Shown here in pieces: positions 17,684 to 24,048 of a DNA stretch of 40,147 bases. The translations under genes were made by a program, and so were the position numbers. The stretch's first letter is position 1. Each line of letters begins with the position of its first letter. The notes below the pieces were generated by a model. That model saw nothing but the letters and a program-made list of their open reading frames with translations. It was not told the DNA's origin and did not search any database. The DNA comes from an uncultured Porphyromonadaceae bacterium. GTDB lineage: Bacteria > Bacteroidota > Bacteroidia > Bacteroidales > Muribaculaceae. Location: positions 1-40,147 of the forward strand of contig CAMWNR010000008.1 in NCBI GenBank assembly GCA_947175665.1, read 5' to 3'.

Positions 17684-17718
17684 CCCACCGAATATAATCT
17701 ATAACCACTTATATTACC

Positions 17719-18504
17719 ATGAGCACAAATAATCCTGAGCAAGATAAGCGACCCACATTTACTGAAAAGCGACATATTGTAATATATGGATATACGCGCG
17801 AGGAACTCGACAAAGTAATGCGTCATTTTGAAGAGACTCTGCCGGAGTATGTCAAGATCAGTATCGACACCACTCATCTTGTCACCACAATTACACTGAC
17901 AGGAATTCATAGCGGAATAGAATTATTGCGCTTCCATCTTAATAAACTACATCGTAATCTTAATGATATATTTACCGAAGATGTAGTCGCTATGGAGGAG
18001 ACAACTCTGGCTGAAACACTCGGAATGCTGTTGAAGGAACGCGAACTCACCATCGCTTGCGCCGAGAGTTGCACCGGAGGGAATCTCGCGCACCGTATAA
18101 CAGAGATACCCGGTTCGTCGGCATATTTCCTCGGCAGCGTAGTGAGTTACTCTAACGATGTAAAGGCGGAGATATTGAAAGTGCCACGCGAAGCGATATC
18201 GACTCATGGAGCAGTCAGCCGTCAGGTTGTCACTGCTATGGCAGAGGGTGTTGCAAAACTCATGCACTCCGACTGCGCCATTGCTACATCCGGAATAGCC
18301 GGACCTGACGGCGGGTCGAAGTTCAAACCGGTTGGCACAGTGTGGATGGCGGTTAAGTATGGGGAGCATATAGAAACCGAGTGTATGCACTTCCCCGGTG
18401 ACAGGATTCAGGTAATAGAAAGCGCAACTAATCATGGCATGGTTATGTTGCTCAATCTTCTGCGTAAACACTATACTATCGAAGAAGATTTTAACGACGA
18501 GTAA
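17719..18504 (+). CDS. CinA-like protein with C-terminal NMN amidohydrolase domain, lacking the MoCF domain
   Basis: The C-terminal domain (about 95-255) is the CinA/PncC deamidase that turns nicotinamide mononucleotide into nicotinate mononucleotide: LTIACAESCTGGN with catalytic S117, VVSYSNDVK with K149, HGAVS at 163-167, and TSGIAGPDGG (190-199) where TGIAGP is usual. Residues 18-90 resemble the middle domain of full-length CinA (IVIYGYTREELDKVM, then a TTITLTG strand). The roughly 170-residue MoCF/ADP-ribose pyrophosphatase domain that normally precedes it is absent, and the 36-nt spacer to tsaD leaves no room for it. At 261 residues it is between E. coli PncC (about 165) and full CinA (about 415). 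Probably cytoplasmic pyridine nucleotide recycling. Confidence 0.87.
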   Translation: MSTNNPEQDKRPTFTEKRHIVIYGYTREELDKVMRHFEETLPEYVKISIDTTHLVTTITLTGIHSGIELLRFHLNKLHRNLNDIFTEDVVAMEETTLAETLGMLLKERELTIACAESCTGGNLAHRITEIPGSSAYFLGSVVSYSNDVKAEILKVPREAISTHGAVSRQVVTAMAEGVAKLMHSDCAIATSGIAGPDGGSKFKPVGTVWMAVKYGEHIETECMHFPGDRIQVIESATNHGMVMLLNLLRKHYTIEEDFNDE

Positions 18505-18537
18505 CCGTCTGCAGTACCTGATTACTCACTCCCAAAC

Positions 18538-18623
18538 TCAAAATCGTAACTCCAAGAGTCAAAATCATAACTCCAAAGAGTCAAAATCATAACTCCAAAG
18601 ACTCAAAATCATCTCTCCAAGAA
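18538..18623. repeat. Array A: four imperfect 21-22-bp direct repeats
   Basis: Units start at 18538, 18559, 18581 and 18603. Each begins TCAAAATCRT and continues with a CTCC-containing half. There are no spacers, so it is not a CRISPR. It lies between the cinA-like stop codon and the rpmB promoter, and shares its period and first ten bases with array B. Confidence 0.9.
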
Positions 18624-18664
18624 ATCAAAAGCAACAAATAATATAAAAAAAGAATTAGCAATAG

Positions 18665-18695
18665 TTGCATAAATCAGATGATTTTTGTAACTTTG
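18665..18695 (+). promoter_or_regulatory. Promoter of the rpmB-rpmG-DUF4295 operon
   Basis: TTG (18665-18667), 20 bp, TAACTTTG (18688-18695), a perfect TAnnTTTG box. Expected start near 18702, leaving a leader of about 115 nt. The gene-free stretch 18505-18817 otherwise holds array A and the leader hairpin. Confidence 0.75.
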
Positions 18696-18722
18696 CACTG
18701 ATTTTGTGGCACATCCTGTAAA

Positions 18723-18749
18723 GTCTTTAAAAATGATGCACTTAAAGAC
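18723..18749 (+). promoter_or_regulatory. Leader hairpin of the rpmB operon
   Basis: GTCTTTAA (18723-18730) pairs perfectly with TTAAAGAC (18742-18749) across an 11-nt loop, inside the untranslated leader. It has no T run and is not a terminator. It could be an autoregulatory r-protein leader, but no known class was recognised. Confidence 0.4.
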
Positions 18750-18817
18750 GATATGAGAACTGAGATGGCGGCCAGGAATCACAATAAAAGTTTTTTAAGC
18801 AAAAAAATTTAACAGCC

Positions 18818-19081
18818 ATGTCAAAAGTTTGTCAGATTACCGGCAAGAAAACCCAGGTGGGCAATAATGTGTCTCACTCAAAGCGCCGCACCAAGCGCAA
18901 ATTTGAAGTGAACCTCCACAAGAAAAAATTCTACTGGGTAGAGCAGGATATGTGGATTGAACTCGTAGTTTCAGCACATGCCCTCCGCATTATCAACAAA
19001 ATCGGTCTTAACGCAGCGCTCAAAAGAGCAGAAGCAGAAGGCAATCTCGATTTCAGAAACATCAACATCCTTTCACTCTAA
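18818..19081 (+). CDS. rpmB: 50S ribosomal protein L28
   Basis: Large-subunit ribosomal protein bL28, 87 residues, the usual length in Bacteroidetes. It opens with [22 protein letters not shown], the L28 signature, and has [13 protein letters not shown] followed by [19 protein letters not shown]. Basic and cytoplasmic. It is the first gene of a three-gene ribosomal operon with rpmG 86 nt downstream. The start is supported by the motif and by the promoter and leader ahead. No zinc-binding cysteine set is present. Confidence 0.97.
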   Translation: MSKVCQITGKKTQVGNNVSHSKRRTKRKFEVNLHKKKFYWVEQDMWIELVVSAHALRIINKIGLNAALKRAEAEGNLDFRNINILSL

Positions 19082-19167
19082 AAGGGGATCAGACTTTTTT
19101 AGTTTCCGGTAACATATCTCCGGTTCTTTAAAATGTCAACCCTGCATAAGCAATTCTATTTACAATT

Positions 19168-19356
19168 ATGGCAAAGAAAGCTAAAGGCAATCGAGTGCAA
19201 GTGATTCTCGAGTGCACCGAACACAAGGCAAGCGGCATGCCCGGTATGTCTCGTTACATTACCACTAAAAACCGCAAAAATACACCCGGACGTCTGGAGT
19301 TGAAAAAATACAACCCCATCCTCAAAAAAATGACCATCCACAAAGAAATAAAATAA
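19168..19356 (+). CDS. rpmG: 50S ribosomal protein L33
   Basis: Large-subunit ribosomal protein bL33, 62 residues. It has [18 protein letters not shown], the [23 protein letters not shown] core typical of the family, and a basic end. Only one cysteine is present in the positions where zinc-type L33 has four, so this is the zinc-independent form. It lies between rpmB and a DUF4295 gene, which starts 11 nt after its stop. Confidence 0.97.
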   Translation: MAKKAKGNRVQVILECTEHKASGMPGMSRYITTKNRKNTPGRLELKKYNPILKKMTIHKEIK

Positions 19357-19367
19357 GCATCTGAACT

Positions 19368-19517
19368 ATGGCAAAGAAAACCGTCGCGTCTCTTCAAAAA
19401 GGTGAAGGACGCACCTATAGCAAAGTCATCAAAATGGAGAAATCTCCCAAGACAGGCGCTTATGTCTTCAAAGAGGAAATGGTGCCTAACGACGCAGTAC
19501 AAGCCGCTCTCAAATAA
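19368..19517 (+). CDS. DUF4295 small basic protein (probably ribosomal protein bL38)
   Basis: A 49-residue basic protein beginning MAKKTVASLQKGEGRTY and ending MVPNDAVQAALK. It belongs to DUF4295, which in Bacteroidia regularly follows rpmB and rpmG. From memory, the structure of the Flavobacterium johnsoniae ribosome revealed a small Bacteroidia-specific large-subunit protein, bL38, and I believe it is this family; that link could not be checked here. It starts 11 nt after rpmG and ends just ahead of a strong terminator, so it is the last gene of the operon. In Bacteroides ftsY normally follows, but here it does not. Confidence 0.85.
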   Translation: MAKKTVASLQKGEGRTYSKVIKMEKSPKTGAYVFKEEMVPNDAVQAALK

Positions 19518-19574
19518 TTTCGGCTTCTATTCAATATGCTCCCTGCTGACTTTGTCAGTATAGCAACCTGATTT

Positions 19575-19617
19575 CCGCACAATCGATACTTCTTTCGATT
19601 GTGCGGTTCTCTTTTTT
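19575..19617 (+). terminator. Terminator of the rpmB operon
   Basis: CCGCACAATCGA (19575-19586) pairs perfectly with TCGATTGTGCGG (19595-19606), followed by a T-rich run. Very stable 12-bp stem. Confidence 0.93.
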
Positions 19618-19651
19618 ATCCTTATGTCTCTTAATTAGCGATTTAGGCAGA

Positions 19652-19761
19652 TTTCAAAATGATGTGTAACACTTTTCAAAATGATGTGTAACACTTTTCA
19701 AAATGATGTGCAATACGTTTCAAAATCATGTTTAACACGTTTCAAAATCATGTTTAACACG
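19652..19761. repeat. Array B: five contiguous 22-bp tandem repeats
   Basis: Units start at 19652, 19674, 19696, 19718 and 19740, each beginning TTTCAAAATSATGT. Units 1 and 2 are identical, units 4 and 5 are identical, and unit 3 is intermediate, which suggests stepwise growth. Units 1-2 contain GTGTAACAC, a small inverted repeat that could bind protein. With the terminator at 19575 this fills most of the gene-free stretch 19518-19947; the rest is the nadE upstream region, with a degenerate -7 box TAAATTCG at 19811. Confidence 0.95.
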
Positions 19762-19947
19762 AGGTGATTTAAATTTAAACAGTTTCTTAGATTATCTCAA
19801 CTTTTTTAGTTAAATTCGCATTAATGGCTTTTATTCCGGAATGGTAATTATTTGATAAGAGATAATACTTTTTCAGTATGCCTGATATCATTCAGAATAT
19901 TACATTTGGGAATAATTGCACTTTATTGTTTATATTTTAAGAAAGTA

Positions 19948-21915
19948 ATGAAAAAGGGTGAGTTCCGTTATTGCGGTTTGTGTCGTATTGCCGCTGCCAT
20001 ACCATTTGTTGCATTAGGCGATGTATTGTCTAATACCAACAATATTATTGATATTATCAATCATAATCGGGATTGCGACGTTATTCTATTTCCTGAGTTA
20101 TCTGTGACCGGATATACTTTGGGTGACCTCGTTCTTCAATCTCTTCTTCTTGATAAGGCAGTTGATGGATTACAACAAATAAAATTAGCATCGGCTGATT
20201 CGGATGCTATTATCGCTGTTGGTGCCCCGATTCGTAAAAATAATAAGATTTATAATTCTGCTGTCCTGTTTCATAATGGTAAAATTTTAGGAGTCGTACC
20301 GAAATCGTATATCCCTAATTATTCTGAATTTTATGAGCGCAGATGGTTCGAACCGGGTATTAACGTCAAAAATCAATCTGTGTGTATAGGTGATGATGAA
20401 GTCCCGTTTGGTAGCGATCTTATATTTGAGTGTGGCGCAATGAAGATAGGTGTCGAGATCTGCGAAGATCTTTGGGTCACCATACCCCCCTCTTCTCATC
20501 TCGCCATGGCAGGCGCAAACATCATCCTGAATCTGTCGGCTTCCAATCATACTATCGGTAAGCAGGCTTATCGCAGGTCTCTTATTTCGCAACAGTCGGC
20601 AAGATGCCGATGCGTTTACGCATATTCTTCGGCAGGTAGAGGTGAGTCCTCGACCGATCTGGCAATACCCGGTTACTCTGCTATCGCGGAAAACGGCTCC
20701 ATCTTAATCGCTTCTGAAGATTTCCCGCTTGATCAGACCGTGGTAACGCGCAATGTCGATCTGCAGAAAATAGAGGCTGACAGGATTCATTATAATACCT
20801 TTAATGATTTCTCTTCTGATGAGGGTTTCAGATTTATATCTGTCAATTACAAAAATCGTAAGGCGGAAAATCATGATGATTCTGTCTCGGTCGATATTAA
20901 TCCCCATCCATTTGTGCCTTCTGACCCCGGACATAGAAATGAAAATTGCAGTGAGATAATTGCAATTCAGTGTCATGCTCTGGCTCAACGGCTTAAGACT
21001 ATCCATTGCGATAAACTGGTAATCGGTGTATCGGGTGGCCTGGATTCTACCCTCGCTCTGCTCGTAGCATGCAGGACTTTTGATATGATGGGTATCTCTC
21101 GCAAGGGTATACACGGCATAACAATGCCGGGTCTCGCTACAACGTCAAAAACCCGCAATAACGCCTGGCAATTAATGAAATTGCTCGGTATTACATCTAT
21201 CGAAATACCTATTGGGAAGGCCGTAGAACAGCATTTTAAAGATATTGACCAAGACCCTGATACTCACGATGCCACCTACGAAAATTCACAGGCTCGCGAA
21301 CGTACCCAGATCATAATGGATTATTCCAATAAGATCGGGGGAATTGTACTCGGCACCGGTGATCTCTCGGAGTTGGCGCTCGGATGGTGCACCTATAATG
21401 GCGATCAGATGTCTATGTATGGCATCAACGCTTCTATCCCTAAAACCCTGATACGTTATCTGGTGGAGTGGTTTGCTGACCGCACGCCTAATGAGAAGGA
21501 GCGGGATGTATTGATCGATATCGTTAATACTCCCATCTCTCCCGAACTTGTGCCGGCTAAAGATGGCGATGATAGCATAGCGCAAAAAACAGAAGATCTC
21601 GTAGGTCCATACGAGTTACACGATTTCTACCTTTATCATGTATTACGTTATGGGGCTTCTCCGAAAAAAATCTATTTTTTGGCCAAGGAAGCATTTAAAG
21701 ATAAATACGATGAGGCAGTAATACATAAGTGGCTGATTAACTTTTATCGTCGATTCTTCTCACAACAATTTAAACGCTCATGTATGCCCGACGGACCCAA
21801 AGTGGGTTCCGTATGCCTCTCTCCGAGAGGAGACTGGCGCATGCCCTCAGATGCGTCAGCGGCTATGTGGCTCAGAGAATTGGACGATATAGACCCCATG
21901 TCGAAAGAAAAGTAA
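19948..21915 (+). CDS. nadE: Glutamine-dependent NAD(+) synthetase
   Basis: Amidates nicotinate adenine dinucleotide to NAD using glutamine. The start is set at ATG 19948, where KKGEFRYCGLCRIAAAIPFV aligns with the usual family opening; a longer frame from 19852 adds 32 unlikely hydrophobic residues and would begin close to the probable promoter. The 655-residue protein joins a nitrilase-type glutaminase (E50 in FPELSVTGY, K119 in VPKSYIPNY, C172 in GVEICEDLW) to an ATP-pyrophosphatase synthetase domain with SGGLDS at 362-367, then GTGDLSELALGW and the KRSCMPDGPKVGSVCLSPRGDWRMPSD end typical of long NadE. All key residues are present. tsaC follows 94 nt downstream. Confidence 0.95.
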   Translation: MKKGEFRYCGLCRIAAAIPFVALGDVLSNTNNIIDIINHNRDCDVILFPELSVTGYTLGDLVLQSLLLDKAVDGLQQIKLASADSDAIIAVGAPIRKNNKIYNSAVLFHNGKILGVVPKSYIPNYSEFYERRWFEPGINVKNQSVCIGDDEVPFGSDLIFECGAMKIGVEICEDLWVTIPPSSHLAMAGANIILNLSASNHTIGKQAYRRSLISQQSARCRCVYAYSSAGRGESSTDLAIPGYSAIAENGSILIASEDFPLDQTVVTRNVDLQKIEADRIHYNTFNDFSSDEGFRFISVNYKNRKAENHDDSVSVDINPHPFVPSDPGHRNENCSEIIAIQCHALAQRLKTIHCDKLVIGVSGGLDSTLALLVACRTFDMMGISRKGIHGITMPGLATTSKTRNNAWQLMKLLGITSIEIPIGKAVEQHFKDIDQDPDTHDATYENSQARERTQIIMDYSNKIGGIVLGTGDLSELALGWCTYNGDQMSMYGINASIPKTLIRYLVEWFADRTPNEKERDVLIDIVNTPISPELVPAKDGDDSIAQKTEDLVGPYELHDFYLYHVLRYGASPKKIYFLAKEAFKDKYDEAVIHKWLINFYRRFFSQQFKRSCMPDGPKVGSVCLSPRGDWRMPSDASAAMWLRELDDIDPMSKEK

Positions 21916-21930
21916 ATACCGTATCAACAT

Positions 21931-21989
21931 ATTTTTGTGGGAAGCAGTCTTAAATTATGCGCGATTCTTACTATCTTTTCCACAAAAAT
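21931..21989. repeat. 10-bp inverted repeat between nadE and tsaC
   Basis: ATTTTTGTGG (21931-21940) and CCACAAAAAT (21980-21989) are perfect inverted copies 39 bp apart, ending 4 bp before the tsaC -7 box. Could act as an operator or as a long hairpin that ends nadE transcription. Confidence 0.5.
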
Positions 21990-21993
21990 TTGC

Positions 21994-22001
21994 TATCTTT
22001 G
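21994..22001 (+). promoter_or_regulatory. Probable -7 promoter element of tsaC
   Basis: TATCTTTG fits TAnnTTTG and ends 8 nt before the ATG at 22010, which implies a leaderless or almost leaderless transcript. No -33 TTG was found. Confidence 0.5.
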
Positions 22002-22009
22002 ATATAAAT

Positions 22010-22582
22010 ATGGAGAAAGACTTTGAATTAGATTTATCCAATGCCCTCGATGCATTACGCTCGGGGGGAGTAATCCTTTACCCTACAGACACCATCTGGG
22101 GGTTAGGGTGCGATGCCTGTAATCAGGAGGCTGTGGCTAAAATCTATTCAATCAAGAAGCGTGAAGACTCTAAAAGTATGCTTTCGCTCGTCGGTTCACG
22201 GTCAATGCTTGCAGACTGGGTTTCTGAAATACCTGAGAAACTTAAACGTATTATGGATGAGTATGATACCCCGGTAACATGCATCTACCCTACTCCCGTC
22301 AATCTTGCCGAGAACCTTTTGGCAGATGACGGATCAGCCGGATTAAGAGTTACAGGCGAGGATTTCTCTTCTCGTCTTTGTCTGGCCTTCGGCAAACCGA
22401 TTGTCTCCACTTCGGCCAATATAAGCGGCAAAGCGGCTCCTCGGTTTTTCGATGAAGTAGAAAATGAAATACGTGATAAGGTTGACTATATTGTAAGATA
22501 CCGTCAGGACGACACCACACCTCGCTCAGCAAGCAGGATAGTTAAAATCCTGCCTGACAATACTGTTCTGACCATACGTTAA
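22010..22582 (+). CDS. tsaC: Threonylcarbamoyl-AMP synthase (YrdC/Sua5 family)
   Basis: Makes TC-AMP from threonine, bicarbonate and ATP, the first step of t6A tRNA modification. The ATG at 22010 (MEKDFELDLSNAL) is preferred over an upstream in-frame ATG at 21935, because the latter lies before the promoter and adds a stretch not seen in the family. The 190-residue protein, normal for the family, shows GGVILYPTDTIWGLGCDA, the KKREDSKSM nucleotide/substrate loop, the PTPVNLAENL region, SAGLRVTG, and STSANISG. It complements tsaD in the same window. Confidence 0.94.
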   Translation: MEKDFELDLSNALDALRSGGVILYPTDTIWGLGCDACNQEAVAKIYSIKKREDSKSMLSLVGSRSMLADWVSEIPEKLKRIMDEYDTPVTCIYPTPVNLAENLLADDGSAGLRVTGEDFSSRLCLAFGKPIVSTSANISGKAAPRFFDEVENEIRDKVDYIVRYRQDDTTPRSASRIVKILPDNTVLTIR

Positions 22583-22602
22583 CTGCAATAGTAATATAGG
22601 AA

Positions 22603-24036
22603 ATGAAAGGGAAAATGGTTTCTATCAAGATTCAGCGGTGGCGGTATGTAGGGATTGACCTGCTTACCACCAATATCGCTTTTTTCCTTTTCAATTATGT
22701 CAGATACCTTATTCACATTCACGTAACCCATAAAGAGGATGCTCTATCTTTTCTGACTTACATCTTTAGCCCCAAACTGGTAACTGAGCAGATTCTCCTC
22801 CCCATTTTATTTTTAGGTGTATATTGGTTGTCAGGATATTATAACTCTCCTTTCGGTCGATCTCGTTTAAGCGAATTTTCCACTACTTTCTTCAGTACTC
22901 TCTTCAATTCGCTCCTGATCTTCCTGACTCTCCTCATAAATGACCAGTTGCCTACGCGCACCTTAAATTACGAACTCCTGTTTATACTTATTCTGCTTCA
23001 GTTCGTATGCGTATATACCGGACGTTTCATATTGACTTCTAATGCTTTAAAGAAGTTGGCCAAGAATGAGTGGAGTTTCAACACCGTCATTATAGGTGAT
23101 TCTCCTAATGCACTTAACACAGCATCCCGTATTACCAATGCCGGTACCAATTTAGGCTATACTGTATTGGGGTATATCCCGATCGAGGGTGAAGTGAGTG
23201 CAACTCAACCTCACCCGGTCATTTCAGACCGGCATCTTGAGTTGCTATGCAAAAAAAAGAGTGTGGACCAACTGATTATTTCAGCCGAAAAAGGTGATGA
23301 GCAGATCATACTCTCCACTCTTTATAAATACATATCTTACGGTGTTCCTATTAAGATATCCCCCTCCTCCCTTTCATATCTCACCTCTCACATACGTTTA
23401 GCCGACATTCAGGCCGAGCCGTTTGTAGACCTCTCTACTCCATCTATGAGCGACTTCCAGAAAAATCTGAAACGTGTGATTGATATACTTGCCTCCTCTC
23501 TGGCCATGCTTATTTGCGCACCTTTATATGCGGCAATCGCCATAATGGTCAAGAGTGGTTCGAAGGGACCGGTATTCTATTCTCAGGAGAGAATAGGTTA
23601 TCGGCAAAAACCTTTCAAGATTTATAAGTTCAGGAGTATGCGCATAGATGCCGAGCAATCAGGGCCGCAACTCTCTGAGGAGGATGACCCGCGTATCACA
23701 AAAGTAGGTCATGTCTTGCGCAAATACAGATTGGATGAGATACCTCAGTTCTGGAATGTGCTGAAGGGTGAGATGTCGCTTGTAGGGCCGCGTCCGGAAC
23801 GCGAATTTTATATACGGCAGATTATAAAAGAGGCCCCATATTATACCCTGTTACAGCAGGTAAAACCGGGGTTGACATCTTGGGGTATGGTTAAGTTCGG
23901 CTATGCCAAGAATGTTAAGGAAATGGTAGAGCGTTCTAAATTTGACCTCCTGTATCTGGCTAATATGTCGGTACTGATGGATTTTAAGATACTTATACAT
24001 ACTGTCAAGACAGTTGTGATGGGAAAAGGGGTATAA
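22603..24036 (+). CDS. Polyprenyl-phosphate glycosyl-1-phosphate transferase (WcaJ-like sugar transferase)
   Basis: Membrane enzyme that moves a sugar phosphate from a nucleotide sugar onto undecaprenyl phosphate, starting exopolysaccharide or O-antigen units. The 477-residue protein has four to five N-terminal membrane helices (about 12-130), a cytoplasmic CoA-binding-like domain (VIIGDSPNALNTASRI, about 160-260), one more membrane segment (IDILASSLAMLICAPLYAA) and the catalytic domain: PVFYSQERIGY, KIYKFRSMR, RKYRLDEIPQFWNVLKGEMSLVGPRPE and KPGLTSWG. These are the hallmarks of the PNPT family. It stands alone, with no polysaccharide cluster nearby. An internal ATG at 22615 is an alternative start. 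The ClC gene begins 12 nt after its stop. Confidence 0.92.
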   Translation: MKGKMVSIKIQRWRYVGIDLLTTNIAFFLFNYVRYLIHIHVTHKEDALSFLTYIFSPKLVTEQILLPILFLGVYWLSGYYNSPFGRSRLSEFSTTFFSTLFNSLLIFLTLLINDQLPTRTLNYELLFILILLQFVCVYTGRFILTSNALKKLAKNEWSFNTVIIGDSPNALNTASRITNAGTNLGYTVLGYIPIEGEVSATQPHPVISDRHLELLCKKKSVDQLIISAEKGDEQIILSTLYKYISYGVPIKISPSSLSYLTSHIRLADIQAEPFVDLSTPSMSDFQKNLKRVIDILASSLAMLICAPLYAAIAIMVKSGSKGPVFYSQERIGYRQKPFKIYKFRSMRIDAEQSGPQLSEEDDPRITKVGHVLRKYRLDEIPQFWNVLKGEMSLVGPRPEREFYIRQIIKEAPYYTLLQQVKPGLTSWGMVKFGYAKNVKEMVERSKFDLLYLANMSVLMDFKILIHTVKTVVMGKGV

Positions 24037-24048
24037 AAAAGAATATTG

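Noticed and set aside
18538-19761. The two 22-bp repeat arrays as a CRISPR
   Set aside because: The units abut with no unique spacers, the period is too short, and no cas gene is in the window.
19852-19947. N-terminal extension of NadE from an upstream ATG
   Set aside because: The added 32 residues are hydrophobic and not part of the family, and that start would lie very close to the probable promoter; ATG 19948 fits the family opening.
21935-22009. N-terminal extension of TsaC
   Set aside because: It lies inside the inverted repeat and ahead of the -7 box; the start at 22010 gives the normal family length.
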